Shown here: piece by piece, positions 35,194-44,722 of the stretch
Layout: each line of letters starts with the position of its first letter
How positions within the stretch are numbered: the stretch's first letter is position 1
Assembly (NCBI RefSeq): GCF_002744715.1
Contig: NZ_KZ319368.1
Span: 124,001 to 188,000, forward strand
Direction of reading: 5' to 3'
DNA from: Marinobacter profundi
GTDB lineage: Bacteria > Pseudomonadota > Gammaproteobacteria > Pseudomonadales > Oleiphilaceae
DNA length: 64,000 nucleotides
The notes under the pieces: model-generated
Databases searched by the model: none
What the model was told of the DNA's origin: nothing
What the model saw: only the letters and a program-made list of their open reading frames with translations
Translations under genes and position numbers: made by a program

Positions 35194-38100
35194 ATGCGGC
35201 TGTTTCGGGTTAGCTGTGTCCTGCACCATGCCCTGCGCGTCTTGCTGGCATCCATTTTCCTCCTCGCATCCGTCGCCGCCTATGGGGCACCGACGCTGCA
35301 GGTGAGTAACTCACCACAGCGCACGGCACCCATTGCGCTCGGCGGGGCGCAACTCAATGACCTTGTTTATATTTTTGTTGCGCCGGAGACCGGAGTAAAG
35401 AAGGTTGAGTTCTACCTGGACACCACGCCTCCCGCACCGCCAAGGGTCACGGAAAACCTGGCCCCGTTCGATTTCAACACCACCGCCGCGGATCTTACCG
35501 CCAATGCCTTTGATACCAACAGTATCGCGGACGGCCAGCACAGTGTTTACGCCAGAACCACCTACTCGGACGGTACCAGCGAAATACTGTCGGCAACCTT
35601 TACAGTCAACAACTCCGCACCGGCCTTCGTTTTCAGCCAGACCAACATTGACTTCGTTGCCGAGGCCGGGGGGAACTCACAAAGTGCCCAGGTCAGCCTC
35701 TCTTCCACCACCAGCGGCAGTGAGAGCTTTTCAATTTCCGACAACGCCAGCTGGCTGACCGTCCAGCCCGCCTCCGGAACCGTGCCGCAATCCCTGACGC
35801 TCACCGCGAACCCGTCAGGCTTGAGTGCCGGCCAGTATACGGCGACCGTCCAGGCCACCGGCAGCGGGGTCACCACGGCGTACCTCACGGTTAACTTTCA
35901 GGTAGTCGCACCGCCCAGCGGCAGCTACAGCCTGATGGTAAGTGCCGCACCGGACCGCTCCGGCGCAACCGGACTTAACGGTTCCACCCTCGCGGGTGAC
36001 ATCTACGTTTTCGTGCCGCAGCAAGCTGGCATGACCAGAGTCGAGTTCTGGATCGACAACCCGCAAAAAACCGGCAGCCCGAACCAGCGGGAAAACCTGC
36101 CTCCCTATGACCTGGCCGGCACGGCCAAGGACGACAGCGCGCTGCCCTTTGACACCACCCTACAGGCCGATGGCAGCCATACCGTAACCGCCCTCGTCAC
36201 GCTCTCCGATGGGAGCAAACACGAAGTTACCGAGTTCTACACCGTAGCCAACGACGTCGCTGCCCTCGGATTCAGTAAAACCAGCCTTTCCGGGTCCCGC
36301 CATATCGATAATCCCGGCACGCTTTCAGAGAACGTCACCCTGACGGCAAGTGATGGCTCCGGAGCCAGCTTCTCCATCGCGTCGACTGCCAGCTGGCTGT
36401 CAGGAACCGCTAACTCCGGAACCACCCCGGCCAGCGTTACCGTCTCGGCGAATTCCTCCGGCCTGGCAGCCGGCAGCTATACCGGCAAGCTCTCTGCCAG
36501 CGCCCCGGGGTACACCGGTGGTGAACTGACCTATACCCTGACCATTACGGAAGGTGCCCAAGGCATCCTCACCACACCCACCGCCCTGACGTTCCAGGGT
36601 CAGCCGAATACAGCGATCGGCAGTCAAACCCTGGCGATCAGTCACAGCGCGAACGACAACGAGTCGTTCACCCTGAGCACCAACATGCCGTGGCTGTCGG
36701 TATCGCCCACCAGCGGTACCACACCGGAAAACATCAGTGTTCAGGTTGATAGCAGCGGGCTTACCACCGGCACCTATGAAGCAACGATCACCATCACCCC
36801 GGCAAGCAGCGCCTCCGTCAACGTACCGGTCACCATGGTGTTAACCAGCACCGACAAATGCGCCCCGGTACCCTGCAGTGCCGTGCGGGTTGACCTGCCC
36901 TATCAGCTGACCTTCACTGAAGGCCAGGGTTACTACCCGGACTCCAACGGCTGGGGCACCGGGTTTACCTGGCTGGATGAGCCGAGCAGCGGTACCGGTT
37001 TTATCCAGGACAATCTTTCCATGAACTTTTTCCAGGGCGTGCTGGAATACACAACGACCCCGGGCATCAGCTTCAAGGCTGTCAATAGCCAGGACAACGC
37101 GCTGGGAGTGGGTTTTGCTGCGCCTAACCAAATCACCGAGATTTCCACTGAAATCCTGAATCTACCTGCCGGCACCGGCAGTTATGAACAAGCCGGCATG
37201 TGGTTTGGCTTTAACGAAGACAACTACATCAAACTCGTTATTGCATCCACTCCGCAAGGTGAACAACTCCATTACTTCATGGAACTTGCCGGGACGGGCG
37301 CTGTTGAGAAATACCTGACTGTCCCAGGCTTGGTGGGATCGGACATCACCCTCGGGATGATTGTTAATCCCTATACAAAAAGTGTAGACCTTACCTACAA
37401 AATCGAGGGTGGCGCTACGACACACATAGCCACATTGATGCCTCCCGACGAATTCTTCAGCTTTGATGCCGCGGGAATTGACCCGGAAATCGGCACAAGG
37501 AGCTTTACGGGGATATTCGCGACACACCGCTATGCTTCAACGCCAATCACCTATCTTTTCGACGAGTTTACCCTCAAGGAAGGCGATGGGGCTCTGGCAT
37601 CCGAGCGTGCCGTCGATTTCATCACCAGCGACTACAACATCGGCTTCCCAACATCGATGGTTTGGGGGCCGGATGACCGCCTGTATGTCACTGAACTGTT
37701 CGGTACTATCCACGCGCTGACATTCGACGAAAACATGAACGTTATTGACGATCAGATCATCGAATCATTGATCAATAGCATTGGCCCCCGTCTGACTCTT
37801 GGCATAACGGTATCCCCGAACGCAACCGCAGCTAACGTGGACTTGTGGGTGGCGCACTCCAGTCCATCGATCGATAACGGTGAGGTCAATTCCGGCATGG
37901 TATCGCGTCTGAGCGGCGCTAACTTTGGTACTGTCGAACACCGAATCACCGGACTTCCCCGGGCCATCGCCAACCATTCCCTCAACTCGCTGCACTTTGG
38001 CCCGGATAACCGGCTCTACATGGCGGTGGGAGGTAACACCGGCGCAGGCGCCCCGAACAACTCTGGCTCAGAATTCGGTGATCGGGCAGAGCAACCGTTG

Positions 38101-39687
38101 AGTGCCGCAATCGTTGTCGCCGATGTATTCTCCGCGTCGTTCGACGGCACCTGTGCCAATACCGCTGACATGTACGGGCCACCTCCCTGCGATGTGGTGC
38201 CCTATGCCACCGGTTTGCGGAACAGCTACGACTTTGTGTTCCACTCAAACGGCAACACGTACGCCACTGATAACGGCCTGGGAGTAACCGGTACCTATCC
38301 ACCCAAGCCGGAGCCCGTGTGCACCGGATTCGGGAATACCGCGAGCTACCTGAATGGCGGCCATAACCCCGGCCCACAACCGGACCTGCTCCTCCTGATC
38401 AAGGAAGGTAAATACTACGGGCATCCAAATCCGTATCGTGATGAATGCGTGTTCAAGGACGGGTCCTATCAGAACGTCGCGCCCTTACCCAACTACGAAC
38501 CGCTCCTTTTCAACCTGGGTGAACACAAATCGTCAAATGCCATCATTGAATACAGCGGTGCAGAGGGTTGCGTCGGCGAATATCTGAACGGACAACTCCT
38601 GATCACCAACTATTCAGTAGGCGATGACATCTATCTGGTTACCCTCAACGACACAGGTGATACAGCAGTTGACGGAAAACCACTTGTTACCGGCTTCAAT
38701 GATCCGTTGCCACTGACCAAGAACCCGGATGGCGTTCTTTTTGTCGGCCAGTTCGGAGGGGGCAAGCTCACCTCACTGCGTCCGGTCAGCCTCGGCTGTT
38801 GGGATACGAAAGCTCCCGCTCCCTTGGCAGTCCTTGATGCCTCCGGCGCCGAAATTAATGGAAAACTGTATGCGGTTGGCGGGAAAAACAGCAGCGGGCA
38901 CCTGACCACCTTGCTGATTTACGATCCGGTCAGCAACAGCTGGAACCAGGGCGCCAACCTGCCCGGTGTCGGGATCGAAAACCCGGCAGCCGTATCCTTG
39001 AATGGAAAACTGTATGTGTTTGGCGGATCTACCGCACCATTCTCCGGCGCCGTCAGCAGTGCAGCTGTCTATGACCCCTCCAATAACTCCTGGACCCAGC
39101 TGGCCAACATGCCCACGGCCCGCGGGGGTGCAACAGCTCAGGCAATGAATGGCCTTATCTATGTCATCGGTGGCATGAATGCCCAAGGTGCCTCGCTGGG
39201 GATTGTGGAGGTATACAATCCTGCTACCAACAGCTGGCAGTCTGGCCCCTCACTGGCCTACGTACGTGACAATCCGGGTTCCGCCCAACTTAACGGCAAG
39301 ATATACGTGTTCGGTGGGCGTCACCGCGAAGCAACCGGCACGACCATTCAAGAAGCTATGAAAACCGTTGAAATGTTTAACCCCGCAACCAACACCTGGG
39401 CCGAAATGACTCCGATGCCCACCGGCAGGCGAGCTATGAGCGTAGGGGTAATCAATGGAAAAGCCCAGGTAGCTGGCGGAGAATTCAATTCAAATTCAAC
39501 GTCTGGAGTATTCGAACAGAATGAGGAGTATGACCCGCTTTCGAATACCTGGCGGTCCATCACCAAAGTTCCAACTCCGAAACACGGCGCCGCCAGTGCC
39601 ACCGTCGACGGCGCTCTCTATATCATGGGCGGCGGAGTAACTTCAGGATCCTCTTACACCAGCTCCATGGAAGCTTTGAGATTCTGA
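35194..39687 (+). CDS. Large secreted mosaic protein: Ig-like/BACON, ConA-like, sorbosone-dehydrogenase-like and Kelch regions
   Basis: 1497 residues with a signal peptide (LASIFLLASVAAYG, cut near 31). Two copies of an Ig-like module (about 32-150 and 246-356; VEFYLDT / VEFWIDN) each precede a BACON-type domain (ASWLTVQPASGTVPQSLTL, ASWLSGTANSGTTPASVTV), and a third BACON domain follows (PWLSVSPTSGTTP). A ConA-like region comes next (about 556-800), then a beta-propeller like sugar/sorbosone dehydrogenases (about 803-1200) and Kelch repeats (about 1203-1496; LNGKLYVFGG, MNGLIYVIGG). ATG 35194 has AGGGAGG upstream; the longer frame from 34999 would run through the promoter. It ends in Arg-Phe without a PEP-CTERM anchor. 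It is probably a surface or matrix glycan-binding protein. Confidence 0.82.
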   Translation: MRLFRVSCVLHHALRVLLASIFLLASVAAYGAPTLQVSNSPQRTAPIALGGAQLNDLVYIFVAPETGVKKVEFYLDTTPPAPPRVTENLAPFDFNTTAADLTANAFDTNSIADGQHSVYARTTYSDGTSEILSATFTVNNSAPAFVFSQTNIDFVAEAGGNSQSAQVSLSSTTSGSESFSISDNASWLTVQPASGTVPQSLTLTANPSGLSAGQYTATVQATGSGVTTAYLTVNFQVVAPPSGSYSLMVSAAPDRSGATGLNGSTLAGDIYVFVPQQAGMTRVEFWIDNPQKTGSPNQRENLPPYDLAGTAKDDSALPFDTTLQADGSHTVTALVTLSDGSKHEVTEFYTVANDVAALGFSKTSLSGSRHIDNPGTLSENVTLTASDGSGASFSIASTASWLSGTANSGTTPASVTVSANSSGLAAGSYTGKLSASAPGYTGGELTYTLTITEGAQGILTTPTALTFQGQPNTAIGSQTLAISHSANDNESFTLSTNMPWLSVSPTSGTTPENISVQVDSSGLTTGTYEATITITPASSASVNVPVTMVLTSTDKCAPVPCSAVRVDLPYQLTFTEGQGYYPDSNGWGTGFTWLDEPSSGTGFIQDNLSMNFFQGVLEYTTTPGISFKAVNSQDNALGVGFAAPNQITEISTEILNLPAGTGSYEQAGMWFGFNEDNYIKLVIASTPQGEQLHYFMELAGTGAVEKYLTVPGLVGSDITLGMIVNPYTKSVDLTYKIEGGATTHIATLMPPDEFFSFDAAGIDPEIGTRSFTGIFATHRYASTPITYLFDEFTLKEGDGALASERAVDFITSDYNIGFPTSMVWGPDDRLYVTELFGTIHALTFDENMNVIDDQIIESLINSIGPRLTLGITVSPNATAANVDLWVAHSSPSIDNGEVNSGMVSRLSGANFGTVEHRITGLPRAIANHSLNSLHFGPDNRLYMAVGGNTGAGAPNNSGSEFGDRAEQPLSAAIVVADVFSASFDGTCANTADMYGPPPCDVVPYATGLRNSYDFVFHSNGNTYATDNGLGVTGTYPPKPEPVCTGFGNTASYLNGGHNPGPQPDLLLLIKEGKYYGHPNPYRDECVFKDGSYQNVAPLPNYEPLLFNLGEHKSSNAIIEYSGAEGCVGEYLNGQLLITNYSVGDDIYLVTLNDTGDTAVDGKPLVTGFNDPLPLTKNPDGVLFVGQFGGGKLTSLRPVSLGCWDTKAPAPLAVLDASGAEINGKLYAVGGKNSSGHLTTLLIYDPVSNSWNQGANLPGVGIENPAAVSLNGKLYVFGGSTAPFSGAVSSAAVYDPSNNSWTQLANMPTARGGATAQAMNGLIYVIGGMNAQGASLGIVEVYNPATNSWQSGPSLAYVRDNPGSAQLNGKIYVFGGRHREATGTTIQEAMKTVEMFNPATNTWAEMTPMPTGRRAMSVGVINGKAQVAGGEFNSNSTSGVFEQNEEYDPLSNTWRSITKVPTPKHGAASATVDGALYIMGGGVTSGSSYTSSMEALRF

Positions 39688-39705
39688 AAGCGCGAACTTT
39701 AACGA

Positions 39706-39745
39706 GCCTGGGCAAGTAAAATTTAAAAAACTGACTTGCCCAGGC
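39706..39745 (+). terminator. Perfect 12-bp hairpin after the mosaic gene
   Basis: GCCTGGGCAAGT and ACTTGCCCAGGC pair perfectly across a 16-base A/T-rich loop, starting 18 bases after the stop codon. No T run follows, so it is a terminator-like or 3'-end stabilising hairpin rather than a classic intrinsic terminator. Confidence 0.55.
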
Positions 39746-39802
39746 CGTTCACCCGCCTGAACATCCATCCCTACCTTACCCAAGCTGACATCAGCTATAC
39801 TG

Positions 39803-39828
39803 ATTGCGTTTGATCAAGCAAACGCAAT
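39803..39828. promoter_or_regulatory. Perfect 10-bp inverted repeat just upstream of a glycosyltransferase gene
   Basis: ATTGCGTTTG, a 6-base spacer, then CAAACGCAAT. It lies between a possible -10 (TATACT, 39796-39801) and the ribosome binding site AAGGA (39832-39836) of the gene starting at 39842. It could be an operator or a 5' hairpin of the transcript. Confidence 0.5.
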
Positions 39829-39841
39829 GGCAAGGACGCAT

Positions 39842-40828
39842 ATGCCAAAAGCTTCCGTTATTATCCCGGTTTATAATGGCGGGGATTATATTGGTGAGAC
39901 CATTGACTCAATTCTCAGCCAGTCATTCCATGACTTTGAGCTGATCATTGTAGACGATGGTTCAACCGATGATACGGCCGATGTTATTCATGGCTTCAGG
40001 GATAGTCGTATCCGGTATTTCCATCAACCCAACAGTGGCAAACCAGCCTCTCCCAGAAACAACGCCATCCGAAAATCCGAAGGAGATATCATCTTTATCT
40101 TCGATTCGGATGACATCATGTTACCCGGCAAACTGGCCACTACCGTTCAGTGCATGGAGCTTGCCCCCGGAGCTGGCCTCGCATTCACTGGTTTTGCCTG
40201 TATTGATGAGACTGGCACCATCATTGATCCCGGTTTTCTGGAAAAAAACCGTACGTTGCAGCAACTCCCTAAAAGACCAGTAACTGATCAGGCCCAACTT
40301 ATCGCCTCGCGGGCCGCACTCCGCGGATTGGCAGCCTCTAATTACCTTGGCACCTCCGGCGTCGCCATACGGCGGGAGGTTTTTGATACGGTTGGTTATT
40401 TTGATGAGGAAGTCCGAAATTCCGATGATTTTCTAATGTGGCAATCAATTGCCCACCAATATGACTTGCTCTATCTACCCCGGATATTCCATCACTATCG
40501 CGTTCGCTCGGGAAGCATTTCACTTCGCAACATCGAAGAACGGGCACCGGGTCTGATTGCATGCGTTGAAAAAATGAAACAGTTCCACTCTGCCGACCCT
40601 GATGCTCTCCGGTTGCTGGATGAGCGGATCCGCAGATACTACTTTGAAGCCGGCTACTCCTGCTTTACCCAGTACAAACTCTCAGAGGCGCGAAGCTGGC
40701 TCCTTGAGGCCCTTAAAAAGAAAATCGACCAACCTGCACTTTTTTATCTTTGCCTTTCGCTTTTACCGGCCTCGTTAATCAGTCAGCTCAAACAACTGAA
40801 ACACCGCAATTCATCTGCAGAAGCCTGA
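39842..40828 (+). CDS. Family 2 glycosyltransferase
   Basis: A 328-residue GT-A fold enzyme: N-terminal SVIIPVYNGGDYIGETIDSI, the nucleotide-binding VDDGSTDDT, and the metal-binding DSDD motif in FIFDSDDIML. It should add one sugar to the lipid-linked repeat unit on the cytoplasmic side. The start at ATG 39842 has AAGGA 5 bases upstream. The flippase gene begins one base after its stop. It resembles the GT2 protein at 42386 in the first 110 residues. Confidence 0.88.
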   Translation: MPKASVIIPVYNGGDYIGETIDSILSQSFHDFELIIVDDGSTDDTADVIHGFRDSRIRYFHQPNSGKPASPRNNAIRKSEGDIIFIFDSDDIMLPGKLATTVQCMELAPGAGLAFTGFACIDETGTIIDPGFLEKNRTLQQLPKRPVTDQAQLIASRAALRGLAASNYLGTSGVAIRREVFDTVGYFDEEVRNSDDFLMWQSIAHQYDLLYLPRIFHHYRVRSGSISLRNIEERAPGLIACVEKMKQFHSADPDALRLLDERIRRYYFEAGYSCFTQYKLSEARSWLLEALKKKIDQPALFYLCLSLLPASLISQLKQLKHRNSSAEA

Positions 40829-40829
40829 C

Positions 40830-42350
40830 GTGTCGACCGCCACAACACTCCTCAAAGGCTCCATAACGCGAGTGTCCCAGACATTCATCAGCATTCTGGT
40901 CGCCTTCTTCATGATGCCGTTCCTCATCCATGAATTGGGGGATCATTGGTATGGAATCTGGACTGTCGTCGGAAGCCTTGCCGCCGCCTATCACCTGTTT
41001 GATATGGGCATGGCCAGTGCAGTTACCCGATATGTCAGCAGTGCTTTCGGAAAGAAAGACAACCAAGAGGCCAATTCCATCATCAATACGGCTTTGGTGA
41101 TCTACGTTGTGATTGCCTTGATCATTATCCTGGTCAGTATTGCCGCGAGCTATTCCAGTCGATTGTTTTTCGAAACCGGGTCAGACAAGGATCTGGTACA
41201 GACTCTGGTGCTTATAATTGGTACGTCCATCGCCCTCGAATTTCCATTCAATGCATTGGCGGGCGTGGCGAATGCGAAACTCCGCTTCCATCAAGTAGCC
41301 CTGACCCGGATCGCCATGACCCTCCTGGGAGCCGGCCTGACCTGGTGGTACATCTCCCAAGGCCATGGTTTATTGGCCCTCGCCATTATCACGTTCGTTA
41401 CTGCGAGAATCTCGAACGTTCTTTACCTGATCATCTGTAAATCCGCCTTCCCCGGCTTAAAATTTTCACGTAAATCAGCTTCATGGGAATCCGGCCGGGA
41501 ACTATTTCAATACAGTGCTTGGTCCTTCGTAATCGCTATCGCCTATCAGTTACGAAATAACGTGGATAATTTTGTAGTCGCAGGCTTCCTGTCAGCTGCA
41601 AGTGTCACCCACTACGCCGTCGGACTTCGGCTCGTGGACTATATTGCCCAGTTTCTCGGTCAGGCAACCAACATGTTTGTACCGATTTTTACCGGTTACC
41701 ACGCCCAGGGAAACAATCAGGAGCTCCACTCCAAGCTCCTGTTTATCACACGAATCAACCTTGTACTTGCTCTCATAGCAGGTGGCGGACTGGTAATCTT
41801 CGGGCAAGCATTCATTTCCCGATGGATGGGGCCAGACTACAGCGATGCATACTGGGTAATGGTCATTCTACTGGTGGGCCGAATGATCGGCTTTGCGAAC
41901 CACCCACTGAATTCAGCAATGTACGCCACCAATAAACACAGCATCGTGGCAAAAATCGATATCGTGGAGGTGATCTTCAACCTCATGCTGAGCCTGATTC
42001 TCGTCCAATACTTAGGGCTGATCGGAGTAGCGCTCGGCACCATGATCCCTCTCCTGTTGTTGAGACTTTTTGTTCTACCCCTGTTCGCCTGCCGAGCCAT
42101 CGAAATGCCCGTGAAGGACTATTACCTTTGCATGGCCAGACCACTTATTGCCATCTGCGTTCCATTGGTGATCACTTTCATTTGGGTCCGGAGCAGTGCC
42201 CAGGTTACGAGTTACCCAGAGATCATCGTATCGTCGATTGTTATGTCTTTTATCTGCGCTGCAGCAGGTATGAAGCTTGCTTTTTCTCCCTCAGAAAGAA
42301 CCGAGCTGCGAAAGCTGATACCGGGCAAGAAACTAAAGTACCTGATCTAA
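40830..42350 (+). CDS. Wzx-type polysaccharide flippase
   Basis: A 506-residue protein with about 12-14 predicted membrane helices and the MATE/Wzx look (VSQTFISILVAFFMMPFLIHELG, YHLFDMGMASAVTRYVSSAFG). It likely flips lipid-linked repeat units across the inner membrane. It starts at GTG 40830, right after the preceding glycosyltransferase stop, and is followed by another GT2 gene, so these form one plus-strand unit. Confidence 0.85.
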   Translation: MSTATTLLKGSITRVSQTFISILVAFFMMPFLIHELGDHWYGIWTVVGSLAAAYHLFDMGMASAVTRYVSSAFGKKDNQEANSIINTALVIYVVIALIIILVSIAASYSSRLFFETGSDKDLVQTLVLIIGTSIALEFPFNALAGVANAKLRFHQVALTRIAMTLLGAGLTWWYISQGHGLLALAIITFVTARISNVLYLIICKSAFPGLKFSRKSASWESGRELFQYSAWSFVIAIAYQLRNNVDNFVVAGFLSAASVTHYAVGLRLVDYIAQFLGQATNMFVPIFTGYHAQGNNQELHSKLLFITRINLVLALIAGGGLVIFGQAFISRWMGPDYSDAYWVMVILLVGRMIGFANHPLNSAMYATNKHSIVAKIDIVEVIFNLMLSLILVQYLGLIGVALGTMIPLLLLRLFVLPLFACRAIEMPVKDYYLCMARPLIAICVPLVITFIWVRSSAQVTSYPEIIVSSIVMSFICAAAGMKLAFSPSERTELRKLIPGKKLKYLI

Positions 42351-42385
42351 AAATCAGAAATTTCAGATAGTGGAAGGAATCTACT

Positions 42386-43351
42386 GTGGAAAATCCGTTA
42401 GTTTCGGTAATAATCCCCGCCTTCAACGCGGCCGATTTCATCGCAGAAACCCTGGATAGCATCCTGGGCCAGACATATCGAAATCTGGAGGTCATCGTAG
42501 TGGACGATGGCTCCACCGATTCCACCGCTGCTATTGTTCAAGCCTACGCTCCCCGGATTCAGTATATACATCAGGAGAACAGCGGGAGCTGCGCCGCACC
42601 CCGCAACCATGGACTCAAAAAAGCCAAAGGTAGCCTGGTAACGTTCTTCGATGCAGACGACATCATGCTTCCCCAAAAGATAGCCAGCCAGGTTGAAACA
42701 CTTAATCGAGCTCCGCAAGCGGTTATGAGCATTACCAATTACCGAAATTTCTCTGATGCGGGCCGCTCGGCTGACCACTTTTCCACGTGCGCCCGGCTCA
42801 TCAACCACCTCGAATCAACCGGCGGAGACAATGTGCTGGTGCTCTCACTTACGTGCCGGGACATACTAATTGATGAAAACTTCACCATCGCATCTGCACC
42901 CTTGTACCGCAGTGAAGTCCTCCGGGCACTGGGTGGATTCGACGAGTCCTTGAGGGCCTGTGAGGATTTCCACCTCATCTATCGAGCCGCGCTAATGGGT
43001 GACGTGGTCGTATCCAGGACCGTCGGCTTCGAACGACGCCTGCACGATCTGAATATGAGCGGCGATAATGAGCGAATGCTTATTAACCTGATAAGCAGTC
43101 GCCTCAAATTAATCGAGTGTGAGCCAATTGAAAACCTGAAAGCGCGGCTAGAAGCAAGAGTCCAGAGTTACCGTCGCAAACTGCAGGCATGCCTGGTGAA
43201 TAAAGGTCAACTGAAAAACGCGCTGAAACTTTACTCACAAACATTTCCGCCCACGTCTTCAGAAAACCTAAAACACGACGTACGGCAAGGAGTTAAGATT
43301 CTTCTGAACTCTGCAAAACTGGCCACTAACTCAAACAAACAAATTCGGTGA
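42386..43351 (+). CDS. Family 2 glycosyltransferase
   Basis: A 321-residue GT-A enzyme with SVIIPAFNAADFIAETLDSI, VDDGSTDST and DADD (FFDADDIML). It starts at GTG 42386, with AAGGA upstream. The stop codon abuts that of the convergent ligase gene (43352) with no spacer. It is a probable step of repeat-unit assembly; donor and linkage are not predictable. Confidence 0.87.
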   Translation: MENPLVSVIIPAFNAADFIAETLDSILGQTYRNLEVIVVDDGSTDSTAAIVQAYAPRIQYIHQENSGSCAAPRNHGLKKAKGSLVTFFDADDIMLPQKIASQVETLNRAPQAVMSITNYRNFSDAGRSADHFSTCARLINHLESTGGDNVLVLSLTCRDILIDENFTIASAPLYRSEVLRALGGFDESLRACEDFHLIYRAALMGDVVVSRTVGFERRLHDLNMSGDNERMLINLISSRLKLIECEPIENLKARLEARVQSYRRKLQACLVNKGQLKNALKLYSQTFPPTSSENLKHDVRQGVKILLNSAKLATNSNKQIR

Positions 43352-44722
43352 TCACAACCGGTTTATCCGGCGGGCCAAGCCGAAACGCCAGCTCGGTTGA
43401 ACCACTAATTGCTTGTCTAGTTTCTTATTACCCTCATTTTCCGACAACTCCGCGACCCTCATCCGTGCAACCTTCAACAAAACTACCGAAAGCCCACCAA
43501 AAAGATACCATTCGTAGCTCTTAAGCCCGTAACTGGCCAAACTAAATAACAGGTTCATCAAAAGCCAGACCTGCATTGCCTGACAACTTCGATATAAAAA
43601 GTCATCGGTAGAGAGTTTTTCTTTGATAAGCTTCGAAGCTTCTCGGAAGTTCCTGATCATTGCAGAAAGATACAGAATAAACAGAACCAGTCCTATCAAC
43701 CCAATCTCCTGCCAGATTTCCATCCACAAAATATGAGAGATCTGATCTTTACCCGCCACGTTCCAATTTGCTTCTCGCGAAGTGCCCAATCCGTGGCCAA
43801 TGATCGGGCGATTCATCGCGACCTTGAAGTCCTCCGACCAGCCTTCAATCCGGCCTTGCGCTGATGCAGATTGACGTGCGTCGCTACTAACGATAGAGAG
43901 ATAACGATCCTTCTGTACATCGGTAAGGTTAAAAAATATAACTGTGATACCAACTATACCGATAACTAACAACAAGAATTTATGCGCGCTCTTCCACCAT
44001 ATTCCGAATCCGATAATCCCTAGAGCGAGTATTCCTGACCGGGACAACGTCAAACCCATAGTGTACAAAAAAATTGGAATCACGAGTAAGTAGAGTAAAA
44101 ATGTCTTTCTATTGGTTGGGGCGAAGACATAATGGAGAAATGGGATAACTGTAGCGATCAAAAATGCTAACCCATTAGGATTGATGACATCTACTGGAGC
44201 ACCGGCAAGCCGTCCAGCAAAATTGCCCCCACCCAAATGAGTAGCTGACCCCAGATAACCCGTTGTTAAATTTAGGACTAGAGGTTCTATAATTCGAATC
44301 AAATTGCAACCTACGAACACCGCTAGAATTACTTTTACACGAGTTTGGTTAACCACTAAGTTCACGGTAAAAAAATAAAATATCGCTCCTTTAATAAAGG
44401 CAATCATGCCGATATTGATCACTGACCCAGGCCACTCGACCAATGGAAGTGTTAGGGCGGAATATACGATGATTGCCAGCAAATATCTTGAGGCAGAATC
44501 GAACTTTGGCTGGGAAGTTGATTTATTGGCAAAAATAAAATATGAAATCAACACCACTAAAATGAGATCAAAACGGATAACCCCCAAGATTGGCAACCTC
44601 GCAGGCAATCGGATAAAAAAACTAACCAGATAAATTAGATATAAACCAAACGCAAACTGAGTCTCCTTACCGATCCGGCGACGGCTAGCGGAATCGTTGT
44701 GTCCTAAAGCATAGGAGTTCAT
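43352..44722 (-). CDS. O-antigen ligase/polymerase-like membrane protein
   Basis: A 456-residue protein with about ten or more membrane helices. The large periplasmic loop holds GRIEGWSEDFKVAMNRPIIGHGLGTS and HILWMEIWQEIGLIGLVLF, the Wzy/WaaL-type signature with the G-H-G and W-E-I-G elements. It probably polymerises or ligates the exopolysaccharide repeat units. It overlaps the upstream glycosyltransferase by ATGA. The DNA is clearly more AT-rich than the left half of the window. Confidence 0.85.
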   Translation of the reverse strand: MNSYALGHNDSASRRRIGKETQFAFGLYLIYLVSFFIRLPARLPILGVIRFDLILVVLISYFIFANKSTSQPKFDSASRYLLAIIVYSALTLPLVEWPGSVINIGMIAFIKGAIFYFFTVNLVVNQTRVKVILAVFVGCNLIRIIEPLVLNLTTGYLGSATHLGGGNFAGRLAGAPVDVINPNGLAFLIATVIPFLHYVFAPTNRKTFLLYLLVIPIFLYTMGLTLSRSGILALGIIGFGIWWKSAHKFLLLVIGIVGITVIFFNLTDVQKDRYLSIVSSDARQSASAQGRIEGWSEDFKVAMNRPIIGHGLGTSREANWNVAGKDQISHILWMEIWQEIGLIGLVLFILYLSAMIRNFREASKLIKEKLSTDDFLYRSCQAMQVWLLMNLLFSLASYGLKSYEWYLFGGLSVVLLKVARMRVAELSENEGNKKLDKQLVVQPSWRFGLARRINRL

